The notes below the pieces were generated by a model that was given only the letters and a program-made list of their open reading frames with translations, ran no database searches and was not told the DNA's origin. Below are positions 12,202 to 23,839 of a DNA stretch of 64,000 nucleotides, in pieces. A program made the position numbers and the translations under genes. Numbering within the stretch: position 1 is the first letter of the stretch; each line of letters starts with the position of its first letter. Location of the stretch: contig JARKIF010000014.1 of assembly GCA_029378245.1 (NCBI GenBank), positions 1,178,001 through 1,242,000 on the forward strand. The letters run 5' to 3'. The DNA comes from Roridomyces roridus. Its lineage: Eukaryota; Basidiomycota; Agaricomycetes; Agaricales; Mycenaceae.

Positions 12202-12652
12202 TGGGAGACCAGGCACGCTGGTCGTCTACCACCCAGACCTACATATACCATCGAGGCGGGCGCCGAGCTCTCATGGTTGACAACGACGCAACAAACGTGA
12301 TTCCCTCCGTTGAACTATCGGGAAATAAAGAAGCGTTTCTTCACGGAGAGGAGAGGCAGCGGGGAACATCTAGCAAGTCAGCTGGTGAATATTGGATGGC
12401 AACGGCGTCAACGTCCGAGTCGTTGAGCAGGTGAAAGTTGAAAAAGAGCCGGGCCGTTGATCCGGGCGCTCGTTTGTGTCTGATGCTGGTCAACTTGTCA
12501 CTTGAACTCTTGCTTGATCACTTGACTTTAGTTTCCTTGCATTCGGGTCTCTTCCGTCGATGAAATTACGACCAGGTGAATAAAACCGAGTGCGATCCAT
12601 CGGTCGTGGCAAGGTGGTGGCATGTGAAATTTGGAGGTCTCAGGGTGTGTGC

Positions 12653-12676
12653 AATAATAATAATAATAATAATAAT
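12653..12676. repeat. (AAT)8 microsatellite in the spacer between lipase A and lipase B
   Basis: Eight perfect AAT units. The rest of 12202-12937 shows no gene; it holds the lipase A promoter and lipase B 3' region. Confidence 0.95.
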
Positions 12677-12937
12677 GGCCTTAGGTCCCACGCGGGGCAT
12701 GCAAGCTAAAGCGCTGAAACCGCATAGTATTCGTGCAAGGAAGAAGAGAAAGTGGTCAAGACGAGGGGAAGCCTCATGGCACAGACCTTCCCCTTTTGGC
12801 AAAAAGCGTTGTACCTTCTTTTGGTTCAATTCAACTCCACCATCTTCCACGCAACTTCCACGCGACAAACGGGAACCGAACCCAAATTCTATTCACGACT
12901 TTGATAAATTCATCTGGATTCTGCGCGCTGTCGGGCC

Positions 12938-14318
12938 TCAACACCCCATAAGGACTCCATTATACGGTCCTTCAAAAGCATCTCACTTTCAGCACAGGGC
13001 ATCGAAGCAGACGACTCACCATCGTGGTCGGACACGTTACCCTGCAACACCGTCGGGACGTCCCCGACAGTACAACTTACGCTGGGGTTGTCCTGACCTG
13101 CGAGATATATCAGTATCAAAAGGAAGGCAACGAGTACATGCAGAGTACGTACCCGGACAGTTACTCCACACGCCCGAATCCTGCCAGTAGCACGTCAGAA
13201 CGACTCGGAGCCGATATGGATCGTGAAATAAACCTGAATATGAACTTCCCCCGTTGGATGGTGAAATCCCAGAAACATCCCTGACAAACGGTATGGAAAT
13301 AGTATTTATCATGTCAGAGAGACAGATATACCTGGGATGGTCGGCACGAAATCTTCTCTATTGTGCAACACACGTCAGGTTTATAATTTCCGGCAAAACA
13401 GATCGAGTACCTGTTGTTGATATGGGTCACCGTGTTCCCCGCAAGCTGAGCAAAGGCTTGGTTGCCAACCTGGACGATTTGAGTTTGCAAACTATCCGCC
13501 AACTGAACAATCTACCCTAGGCAAACCATAGAAAATGCTTCGGAATGTTACACCATTGGTGATGTGTAACGGGAGATACACCGAATCAAGAAGACCAATG
13601 GCTCCGCCTACATGGGTGAGTAGGAGTATCTTACTATACAAGGGACACTCACCGAGACTGTGCCCAACAATAGTCACTTTCTTCACCCCAAAGGTCGAAA
13701 TCGCCAGCTTGACTGCAGCCAGCACGGCCGTCGCTGTCCTTATCTTGAATCAGCATTCCGCAGTGATTCCTGTTCAAACCTACTTTGCCTGCTCGTTCGC
13801 AAAGCCGCTATGGGCTTCGATGCTTGAGCTCAGGCCAGGAAACAACGTAGCATTCAACCTCGCCAAACCAAATTCGGCGTCCGTCGCAATTGATTGACTG
13901 GTTCGGAATCAGCAGTGAGCAAAAGGCCAAGGTATATGTCGTCGACATTGCCTCCACATTCGTCCCTTGGTGCGACACGATAACTGTCCCCAAACTTGCG
14001 TCCACGCCGACAAACCAAAATTGCACTGAAGCACCATCACCGCCTGAAGCGACTGAGTGGAATCCTGGATTGGCGGCGCAGTTGGCTGGGAGCATGTAAG
14101 CATGCCGAAAAGAAGAGGATTCCAACTCCACCTCCGCAGTTCCACGCCAAGGTTGTTGCAGGGTGACAATAAGCGGCAGAGGCATAGTGCGTGTATGGAG
14201 TGAAGACACCAATCTGGCTTGCGCTGAGAGATGTTATCGTCTGCCTTTGTTGAAGAAGCGGAGGAGCAGCGTTGACCAGGTGGGCGATAGCCAGGAGAAC
14301 AGAAACGAGGGAAGCCAT
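12938..14318 (-). CDS. Secreted class 3 lipase, copy B
   Basis: Starts at 14318 with signal peptide ASLVSVLLAIAHLVNAAPP. Ten introns can be placed, the largest number among the five lipases, including a less usual AAG acceptor after GFANEQAK. Nucleophile VTIVGHSLGG, Asp in NNREDFVPTIPG, His in GFHHPTGEVHI, C-terminal cysteines CPGQDNPSVSC, end PYNGVLMGC. The frame is open throughout in my model. Tandem with copy A on the same strand, about 740 bp apart, so probably a local duplication. Extracellular lipid hydrolysis is the expected role. Confidence 0.88.
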
Positions 14319-14788
14319 TCCAACGAGGGGAACATGTTGGAAACTGGAGAACTCTACATATAGTCGAGGGAAAGACAGCAGCAATAGAAACAAAACAAAT
14401 GAGAACGGAGCGTGCCAGCGACTTGTCAGGGAAAACATGAGCGTATAACCGGCGGCGTTTATCACCAGAGCAATTCCGCAGGCAGAGATTAGTGGCTTCT
14501 CGTTGGTCACCGACGGGATCCGAGATGGCCAAGGACGAGACGAGAAGGTACACGGATGATGGCATGGTTTTGGCCTGGTTCAAACTTGAAACTTCAGACC
14601 ATTCACTTTGCAGCAAGAGTCACAGCGCCATCAGCCTTTTCGAGAGGATTCCGGCCTTCATAAATGGTCAGGAATTAAGATCAGACAAGCATTGAGCAAG
14701 GCAGCGGAGGTGAAGTTGGGTGAAGGTCAAGGTCAGGCCCGACTGGGATCAAGGACATCAATATCCACAAAAGGCAATACCCGCCTGA
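14319..14788. other. Divergent promoter spacer (lipase B / VPS33), no gene
   Basis: 470 bp between opposite start codons. Nothing coding recognised. Confidence 0.6.
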
Positions 14789-17283
14789 ATGGCGACCTCG
14801 TCGACCACCGTGTCAGACGACGCGCACATCCAGACCGAGGAACCTCTCCTCGACGTCACCCTCCTCAAAGAAATTGCCCGCAAGTCCCTCGTCGATGCAC
14901 TTAACTCTGTCTGTGCACTTCTGGCTAGAGCACGAACTATAATATTCAATGTCTGCAGGTCAACGGCGCCAAGACGCTCGTCCTCGACCCCACACTCGCT
15001 GGACCACTAGGGCTAGTCACCGAGGTGTCCTTGTTAAAGGTGTGCCACGTGCTGCAACCTGCACGGCTAGAGCTCAGAAGTTGTAACAGCACCATGGCGT
15101 CGACAAAATGTTTTGGCTCGAGCCGGGTCCATTGAGTTCAACTACGACCAACATCGTCTACCTCTGCCGCCCCATGATTAAATACGTCAAGATAATTGCT
15201 GGTGCGTAGGTCGCGTTCGTTCGCGAATTGACGTTCACCTCGACAAGACCAGATCAAGCGGCACGGCAAGGATTCCCAACAGCACACCTACACCATATTC
15301 CTCGTACCTCGAATATCCACCCTCGTCTCAAGGATATTGGAAGAAGAGGGCGTCCTGGGAGATGTCCGGATATCGTCGTATAACCTCCAATTCATACCCA
15401 TAGCCGACGACGTGGTGTCGCTCGAGAACGATTCTGCATTCAAGGAAATTTGGGTGGATGGGGACGAGACGGCTATATACGATTCAGCACAAGCCCTGCT
15501 GACGCTTGAGAAGCTGTATGGGTTGTTCCCCCGAATCGTTGGTAAAGGGGATCACGCAGCTGTGAGTCTATTCCTCCTCACTCTCCCAGCGAAACCAATA
15601 GTCTCCAGAGACTCACCACCCTCCTTACGCGTCACCTGCCAACGGATTCTTCTACACCAGACACCCTTTTGTCGCCGTCAGAGAAAATCGACTCGCTGAT
15701 TGTATTAGACCGACGCGTGGATATGATCACTCCGCTCCTCACGCAATTGACCTACGAAGGGCTCACGGACGAGTTGCTTGGTATCAAGAACTGTAGGTGT
15801 TCACGCATTGTATGACAAATTATTGAGGGCAGTGCAGCCCAGGTCGAGCTCCCAGTATCGCTGTTAACGCCTCCTGCGCCCCCAGCGGCGGCCAGTACCT
15901 CCACTTCAGCTCCTCCACCGCCCGCGGCTGCTACTCCGTCGCTCAAGAAGGTCGAAGCCAAGAAGAAACATCATCTCACGACCTCCACCGATCCTCTCTT
16001 TGCCGAACTGCGGGACCTTAATTTCTCTTACGTCGGGCGGAGACTCAACAAACTGGCGCGGCGGCTGGAGGAGGACTATAAAGGTCGCCACCAAGCGAAG
16101 ACTGTCGCCCAGCTTCGAGATTTTGTAGGCAAGTTGGGAGGGTTGCAGACTGAGCATCAGTCGCTACGGTTTCGTGGGTCCTGGTCCTGGTTTCTGGCGC
16201 GCCGTTGGTCATTTTTTCTCTTAGATACTGGGCTTTCGGAACTACTTGTCCCGTTGACGAGGACGGAGCAATTTAACAAGACGTTGGAAATCCAGCAGAG
16301 TGAGTCAACGCATTTTCCTCTGGGATATATTTTAAGAATAATTAGATCTGCTGGCGTCTTATGAGATCACCAGTCAACTGACCGCTATCGAGGATCTCAT
16401 TGCCCAAGGCGCGGACATGTCGACTGTTGTCCGGCTTTTATGTCTCGCGAGCATTACGTCGGGCGGCATCAAGGTCAAAACCCTTGAGAATCTCAAACGC
16501 GAGATCCTCCAGGCCTACGGATACGACTACCTCCCGCTCCTCCTATCCCTGTCCGCGCCCCCACTCAGTGTCATTCTACCAAATCCCCTACCCCCAGCAC
16601 TCGCCGCAGCACCCAAATACCCGTTCGCGGGCCTGCGCAAGTCATTACGACTTTTGATCGACGATACGCCCGAGGCGATAGATGAGGTGGAGAACGACAT
16701 CAGTTTCGTGTATTCGGGGTATGCGCCGATTAGTGTGCGGCTTGTGCAGTGCGTGGCGCAGAAGGGCGGTGTGTTGAGTAATCCTGCGGAGAAGGAAAAG
16801 GAAAAGGATAAGGATAAGGACAAGGGTGCTCCGAAGGCGCAGGCGCATCCGATTGCTGGATGGAGGGGATTTGAAGATGTTTTGGCGACGATTCCCGGGG
16901 AGACGGTTGATGTTGTGCAGAAGGGAAATGGGGGTGGTGCGGCTGCTGCACCTGTTGCGTCTCTATGTGAGTTTTTCCTGGGTTCTATTGGTACTTTGAT
17001 TAACGGCTGGGCAGTACGACCGATGCAGAAACCGACGACGACGGTGGTGTTCTTCCTTGGTGGGTGTACGTATACGGAGATTGCGGCGCTCAGGTGGGTT
17101 GGGAGGCAGAATCGGGGTGAGTGGATTGTCCTTTTTTTCGTATTTCCCGCATTGATGAGGATAGGACGGAAATTCCTGATCGCGACGACGGGGATCGTTA
17201 GTGGGAATAGTATTGTAGAGAGCATTGCTGGTGGGTATGGGGTGGGGAAGAAGAAGGATGGGTCGAAGGATGCAGCGATATAA
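14789..17283 (+). CDS. VPS33: Vacuolar sorting protein VPS33 (Sec1/Munc18 family)
   Basis: Multi-exon gene from ATG 14789 ([15 protein letters not shown]) to TAA 17281-17283. Clear SM-protein landmarks: [21 protein letters not shown]-type strand ([12 protein letters not shown]), [38 protein letters not shown], and the C-terminal [18 protein letters not shown] ... [11 protein letters not shown], which is specific for the VPS33 branch. VPS33 is the SNARE-binding subunit of the HOPS and CORVET tethers and drives vacuole/endosome fusion. A Lys/Glu/Asp-rich low-complexity insert (16790-16830) lies in a loop. Unremarkable single-copy housekeeping gene. Confidence 0.93.
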
Positions 17284-17336
17284 TCTGCGTGTTTTTCCTT
17301 TTGGCTGAATGAACCGGATCAAAACCAGTTGTAATT

Positions 17337-17555
17337 ATGGACTTTCAACCACCACTGCGCATAACGCCCCATTCGTCCAAAGGGCTCAGCACCAAAGCTA
17401 CAGAAAAGCGCCTTGAGAGTTTCCTCGGAGACTTTTCAGACCGCGCGACGGCGGCGCATAGCGGGCAGACGACTGCGAGTGTGCAGGTTCAAAAACTTGT
17501 CGATGCACTCAAGGAGGAGAAGGAGGAGATGAAAGCTGCTGCGACGAAATCTTGA
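17337..17555 (+). CDS. Small hypothetical protein (72 residues)
   Basis: Starts only 54 bp after the VPS33 stop. The peptide is hydrophilic with a predicted helical, Lys/Glu-rich C-terminal half (LVDALKEEKEEMKAA) and no cysteine or membrane segment. I do not recognise a family. The regular amphipathic helix and clean stop favour a real small gene, but it could instead be part of the VPS33 3' UTR. Confidence 0.4.
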   Translation: MDFQPPLRITPHSSKGLSTKATEKRLESFLGDFSDRATAAHSGQTTASVQVQKLVDALKEEKEEMKAAATKS

Positions 17556-18184
17556 AAGAAAGTGAGTGGTGAGGTGCGTCTACTTGCTCGGGAATTCACA
17601 TTTCTAGTTGTCACGGTTATCGCTGAGGAATGGTATCCAAGTTGTTGAAGTAAAAATAAAGTCATTTCATGTGGGATGCGACGTCACGAATGAGGGACTC
17701 GGGGAGCACTTTACACTCTCTCCTCTGCCCATAAGCATCTCTCGAGCGGAGACCGCCCTACGTACGACTCGGGACGCCCTTGTGTCTGTCAGAGACCATA
17801 GCCTTCGCCTCACCCTAGCATGGATCGGCCCGTTTACATACTCAAACTTGGCTACACGTTATCTTGCACCGGATGGAGATGAGTTGACCCAACTCTTTTG
17901 CCTGCAGGGCGCGGTGTTTCATGAATTGCAATTGAAAGCAGTGCGGCGGCACTCATCGAGCGCTCGGGTAGATCGGTTGAAAGGCGATGATTTTGTGTGG
18001 CAGCCAGGAGTCGGGCGCTAGTGTCTGCGGCTTATGCGGCGTCGCGACTCGCGAAACAGCGGATTACATGAGGGTGCCGGTGAAAGGTTGAGAGGCTTCA
18101 AAAGGACAAGCGGTCAACAAGCGGCAAATTTCGCATCGGAGCTCGATCACCGCCCTGTCCTCTTTTCTCTCCCCACCGCCAGAC
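17556..18184. other. Intergenic, no gene supported
   Basis: An open stretch at 17608-18021 lacks an ATG start and any domain. It includes the tetraspanin promoter. Confidence 0.5.
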
Positions 18185-19860
18185 ATGGCCTCCTCCACTC
18201 CCGTATTCAACCGTGAGGCATCCAGCTCCAGCACCAACCCTTTGGTATGTAATCCATCCTTCTACCACGCTCTAAACTCATACGTGTCCCGCAGATGCAG
18301 CATAGTCCCTCGTCAGTCTGCGGCAAAATTTCTTGAACTCACTGCTAACCCTCCCCAGGCCGTCCTCCGCGTCCTTCTCGCGCCCCGCGCACAATCGGGT
18401 CGATTCCACACTGAGTTGGATAGACCCCCAGGATTATGATGAGCACGACCGTATCTTCAATGCCCCAATCCCACGACCAGGTGAAGGACACTCTCGAACA
18501 CGGAGTACATCTTTTGGCGGTGCAGCCTCCCTCATGAGCGCTGGGGACCGCAACTCGACGCGGCCGTCCTCTGCCTTTGGCCTCAACCCAGACAATCGCG
18601 CCTCGACGTCACTCTCCGTCAATTACGTGCCCTCAAAATTCTCCGACGTGCTCTCGACGGGCGGGGGTGCCAGGAGAAGGAGGCCAAAGGCCATAAAGCA
18701 GATGGACAACCCTGCGATGGCACGTGGTGGGGGTGTTGACGCGTTTCGCAGGGGTGAGGCGCGTATGCCAGAGGACCGGGACGACCTCAATCCGTCGGCT
18801 GCGAGGAAGGGATGGATGGACCGTTCCGAGACGGGCTCAAGATGGACGCGCTTCAAGTGGATTATCTTTGTCTTTAACGCCGGGGTGCGTTCCATATCTT
18901 TCTTGGTTTCGACCTGTCTGAACTTCGTAGTACTCGGCTCTGGCCCTAGGGGCACTCGTGTTCATGCTGCTGTTTTGGTTGGATATTCTGGAACACTCGG
19001 ACGTCCTACGCGTGGCAAATCGAACCCAGCTCATCTTCACGACCGTCGCGGCATCGTGGGCCGTCTTGACCTCCATCTTTGGCTGGGCAGGCATCCTGCT
19101 CAACAATCGCTCCATCCTCGCATTCTACACGTTCTTTCTCTGGAGTGAGTAACACCCGCCTTGCATCCATCCGGGTGACTTACGTCTCCTAGTATCCTTT
19201 GCGCTGCTAACCGTTCCCGGGTACCTCACTTACCGCCAATACGCGCTCAATCTCCAAGGCAAGCTAAACTTTGGTTGGTCCGAGCTGTACGAGGTCGACG
19301 GACGGCGGCGGATTCAGAACGCACTTGGCTGCTGTGGCTATTTTAACCCTTTTGTCGAGGCCAGTATCAGCTCGACGTGCTATGCGCGTTCCGTCCTCCC
19401 GGGCTGCAAGGGCTTGTTCTTCCGCTTTGAACACCGTGTCCTTCGGCGGTGGTACGTCGTGGTCTTTTCCCTTGTGGGGTACAATATCAGCACCATCGTC
19501 GCGGCGTTGCTGTGTGTCAACCACGTCACGTACCGATTCGGCAAGGGTATGATGCCCAAGGCGTATAGATTGAACGAGGAGGCTGTGGCGGTGATTATGG
19601 AGAGTTATGCTGCGTGCGTTGTTGTTGCTCTTCTTTAAACAATTAGCTTTGCTGACGGACTTACCAGGCAACTCGCGGAGCAATACGGACCCGAGGCGGC
19701 AGCACTTGTTATGGCGCACTCGCGGGCAGCGTCGACAGCCACGTTGGGCGACATGGTGTCCATGCCATATGCGCCCGACCCACGCAGGAGCGCGGTCGAA
19801 AAACCCTCTGCGGCGCCACAGGGATATGGTGCCATCGTCGAGCGGGATACCACTATATGA
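18185..19860 (+). CDS. Tetraspanin (fungal TSP2-like)
   Basis: Six exons; introns begin at GTATGT after codon 20, then GTCAGT, GTGCGT, GTGAGT and GTGCGT. A long Ser/Arg-rich cytoplasmic N-terminus precedes four helices: RFKWIIFVFNAG/YSALALGALVF, LIFTTVAASWAVLTSIFGWA, ISFALLTVPGYL and WYVVVFSLVGYNISTIVAAL. The large loop carries the tetraspanin CCG signature (NALGCCGYFN) plus STCYAR and LPGCKG cysteines. The extended N-terminal tail and small loop match basidiomycete TSP2 rather than PLS1. Tetraspanins organise membrane microdomains; in fungi they affect polarity and infection structures. Confidence 0.9.
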
Positions 19861-20092
19861 TAAATCCATTGATAATAGACAAGACACTCGACTAACCAAC
19901 TCTAGCTCCGAACCCCCCCTAATGCCCGTGATGACACTCCCTTCCTTCCTGGACAAAGACTATGGACTGCCACGGACTTGGACTCGGACTGGATTATTTA
20001 CTACTCTACACCATCTACATCTGCACATTTCTCTCTTTTGCTTTCCGTTTACTTTCGGGTCTCGTGGTGTATTTTATTTAGCTATCAAATAT

Positions 20093-23000
20093 CTATAGAA
20101 GAGGATCGTCGTCCCCACAAGGCCATTTCGTAGCGAGTCTCAACCGAGTAGACAACACAGCAAAAGAAAGCGGACTCTTCATCGTAATCATATCTGCATG
20201 GTTCCCATCCAACGGGTAGGTCAGAATATCACGAACATGGACGAGGTTCGCCTGCATCTGCTGAATCTACTCGCGTCAACTTGGGGACAGACACAACGAC
20301 AAACACACACCTCTTGTAGAGAGTAAGCCATGAGAATCTCCTCCAAGTACTGTACTTGATTCGTATAAATGCGAACACTAAACTTTGCCCAGTCGAGCAT
20401 ATCCCAAAACGGAAGATGCGACGAGTCGTCAAACATGACCGGGATGCAGCCAGCGTATATCGCATCTTCAATCCGCGGTGCCCAGCCTGAAAGGACATCA
20501 AATAAACCACTAACCCGACTAGAAGTTCTATTCCCACTGACCTGCAACACCAGCCGGAACAGCACAAAACACCGTATCATTCAAAATCGCAACATAATCC
20601 GCATGCGAGGTCGGCTTCTTCCAATGCGTGCGGAGGTCCTTGGGCTCAAACCCCATCTCGGCGCGACTCGTCTCGAAACGGGTTGACCCTTGATTGGGCA
20701 CCCGCCGGTCGCACAGGATGCGTTTCCGCAATCCACCGCCCGAACCCCATGCGGTGCCGCTGAAAAACGAGAGTTTGGAGCGTTCGGCTGCAGATCGGAT
20801 GTACGCAGGGTTGGAAAACGCCGGGCGGAGTTCGGTTGATCGGCAGCTCCGGGGAGGAATCCTACGGAAATCAAGAAAAGTAAAGCCAGAGGGGAAAGAA
20901 TGCTCACAAAACGTCTTGGTGGAATCGATAACACGGGCTATTCAAATCCCCCATGACACTGTAAACCGTTTTAAAACCGCACTGGAGACACAAATCCCGA
21001 AACGCACCTCCAGGCAATGACATTATTCAGTTCAGGCGGAATCTGGAACTGTTTGCGTGCGTCCCAGATCGTCCTAAACTCTCGTCAGCTCAGGAAGAAG
21101 AAGAAAACTGGACCGACCAAGTAAAATACATGCACAGACCCCAATCATACGTGAGCGGCATCACAATAGGCAACAACCCCTCTGCATAATTCGCAGTCAG
21201 ATTATCAAACAGACTCTCCAACGACCCAGACTCGGTCCACATCCGAGAATGATAATACGGTTGGAAGATGATATCCGCCTTGTCCACAGACGTCTGCACC
21301 CCGCGCAACGCGAGCTCCAGAGAGGCGTCCGCAGAGAAACAGTCTCGGTCCATGAGCGTGCCTACGGCTTCAAGGTTTGGGCCCCGCAGAGCTTCGCTGG
21401 CAGCGTCGACGATGGCAATATGCACCTTTGGCCAGCTGGGATCAGTGCTGATATACCGCACGGATTCGGGCCGCAGGACATTCAGCCACGAGGTTTGTTG
21501 TACGAGGTCGAGGAGAGAGTTGGAAGGCCAAGGCGACGGCGGGTATGATATACGCTCCGAGTGCAACGAGGATGAGAACGGGAACCGCTCCGGTTGTCGA
21601 CAAAACAAGGCTGCCGTACACGCGCAGTCACCCGTATCCACGCAGACTGTCGGGTGCTCGCAGTCGTTGGTACAAGGAGGCAGTCCACGGTCGACCCATT
21701 GAAATGGACCGCCCATTTTCCGTCCCGAATCTGGAGGAATACCATTGCGCTGGATTTGAGCCAGGAAATCCACTGCTTCCTCTGTATGCACCAGCGCAGC
21801 TTTAGTTCGCACACAGAGCGTCTCGGGAATGGTCTGGTAAAACGGGCGGTGGGTGGAAAAGCGGTCAAAATGGATACTATGCTGAATCGCTGCAAATCAA
21901 CGTCAGTGATCGGCCAGTAGGAGACAACGAGACTGACGATCTTGCTCATAGAATGGCCAAGGGGGAGGCGCGGGACAACATATGGGGCTCAGTCGAAAAG
22001 GATAGACGTCATCTTGGACGGAAATCCAACTGAACCAGCCCTCGTGTATCGACGGCGGAGAAACTTGATACCCAGAGTCGGGAAGCGCGAGTTTGAACGT
22101 CCCCTTGCTCTCGTTGACGATCATCTCCCACTCGGTGACAACAGTGTCGCTCCCGACTTTCTCGGGGTCGATATGGTCAAACATGAAACCGGTGGTGAAT
22201 TCAGGCAGCGAGGGGGTGTAGACTCCGAGCCTGTGCGAGGCATACGTGCGGTTTGTGTACATCTGCAGAAAGGAGCGGTCGTCTCGAGATTCTACGGCGA
22301 CTTGAACGCTATCTGGAATAATCCTCGCGGAAACAACCCAAATGAGCCCGTAGTCTTCTTGAGTGCCGGGACCCATATCGTCGGGTTTGTGCGGTTGCTT
22401 GGGATTCCTGTCAAAACCAACAGACCAAATCTCCTTGCTAATGTCAATGAGGAGGTTGGCAGTACATCCGTCGAGTTTGAGAAGGTCGGGACTAGGCCGA
22501 GACCCGCACTGCTTCTCCACTTTGGCCTTCAAGTAATCGGCCGAGCGGTCAAGGTATGACCCGACGAAACGAACGAGTCCATCCTCGAGGGTGATCTTGG
22601 GAACATAACCGGGGAGCGTCTCCAGCGAAGAGTTGTAACGAACAGGAAAGCGAAGATCACGAGGAAGGGACTGGATGGGTGACTTGGAGCGCGTTAGGAA
22701 AGAGAATCTTGTCGACGAGATAGTTGCAGAACGACAGTGTCGTTCCCAGCAACGTCGAATACGTCCGCAGTCACCGGCGGGGCGTGCGGTGCTGCGTTCT
22801 GCGTTTTTCGTTCGAGTCGTGTGGCTGCCAGAGTGAGCGCGTCCACACAGTCGTTAATGTGAACGAAATTCAATTCTTGTTCGCCTCCTACGATCTGGAG
22901 CGTTTGATGAGCTAGCGCGCGAGTGACGAGGCTGGTGACAAGGCGATCATTGTGGTCGTACAGGCCACCGTATACGGGAGAGAATCGAAGCAAAGCGGCA

Positions 23001-23726
23001 TGGAACGCCCTCCTGCCAGCACCTTTCGCGTGTTGTAGTACCCCATCTTCAGCCTTGCGTTTGGCTGCAAATCCAGCTTAAGAATCCTGCAAATTCGTTT
23101 GGAAGCACTCACAGATACCATACACCGTTCTCTCCATAGACGGCCGAGGAAGAAGCGAGTATAAACCAAGGCTGAAAGCTTTCGGGCTGCCTTTCGATCG
23201 CTGCAAGGACTGCAGCCGTCCCTCCCTCGTTCACATCCATACAGTCTGGCTCGTTCGAAAGGCACCATATAACCCGAGACACCGCAGCGAGATGAATTAT
23301 TCCAACAACGTCGGGAGTGAGAGCCAGATCAAGGGCGGTCGCGTTGCGGATGTCAGCGTGAAAGACGGTGAGCAAGGTGGTGTCGGTGCCATAGTCGAGT
23401 TCGTTGGCGTTGAAAATGAGGTCCACGACGGTGACGGCGGTGTGAGATTCAAGGAGCTGCCTGACGAGGTGTTTACCTACGAGAATGAACGGAGCTCAAG
23501 GATTCAAAATGACGCGCGCACCGACATTCCCTCCTCCGCCAGTGACCAGGATCCTTCGCGTCGGTATTTTGAGCTGTAAAGGAGATTGTGGCAAATCCGG
23601 TTCAAAAGGCATTTCACGGCGGAAAATATCGACAGGCAGGTCGTTTGTCGGGTCATCTCTGAGCGAAGTAATGGAAAAAATGGCGCAGAGCACGACGAGT
23701 AATAGAAAAGGCGCGTATCGAGCCAT
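20093..23726 (-). CDS. Bifunctional-looking membrane protein: NAD-dependent epimerase/dehydratase (SDR) fused to GT47 exostosin-type glycosyltransferase
   Basis: From ATG 23726: a type II signal anchor (YAPFLLLVVLCAIFSITSL), then an extended SDR with TGGGGNVGKHLV nucleotide motif, IIHLAAVSRV, ILASSSAVYGE, LRFSPVYGG, ELNFVHINDCVDAL and an SDR end (LPGYVPKITLEDGLVRF). A 53-nt intron with a CTAAC branch site joins this in frame to the second half: a Cys-rich EGF-like stretch (CTNDCEHPTVC ... CACTAALFC) and the exostosin domain (ADIIFQPYYHSRMW, FSGTAW, SRAEMGFEP, FCAVPAGVAGWAPRIEDA, YAGCIPVMFDD). About ten introns in all. GT47 members transfer sugars in the Golgi; the SDR could supply or modify the nucleotide sugar. 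In my model the usual SDR Tyr-x-x-x-Lys is not evident. Confidence 0.8.
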
Positions 23727-23839
23727 GGTGGACGGCCACACCGACGTGATGCGCCACTTTACAAACAAACAAATTAGCCCTCCATGTAAGTACGCGACTA
23801 CTAATACACAAAATAAATAAGTCCAGTACACTGTCAGTA

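Noticed and set aside
17608..18021. 137-codon plus-strand ORF as a gene
   Set aside because: No ATG at its start, no domain, composition unlike neighbouring genes.
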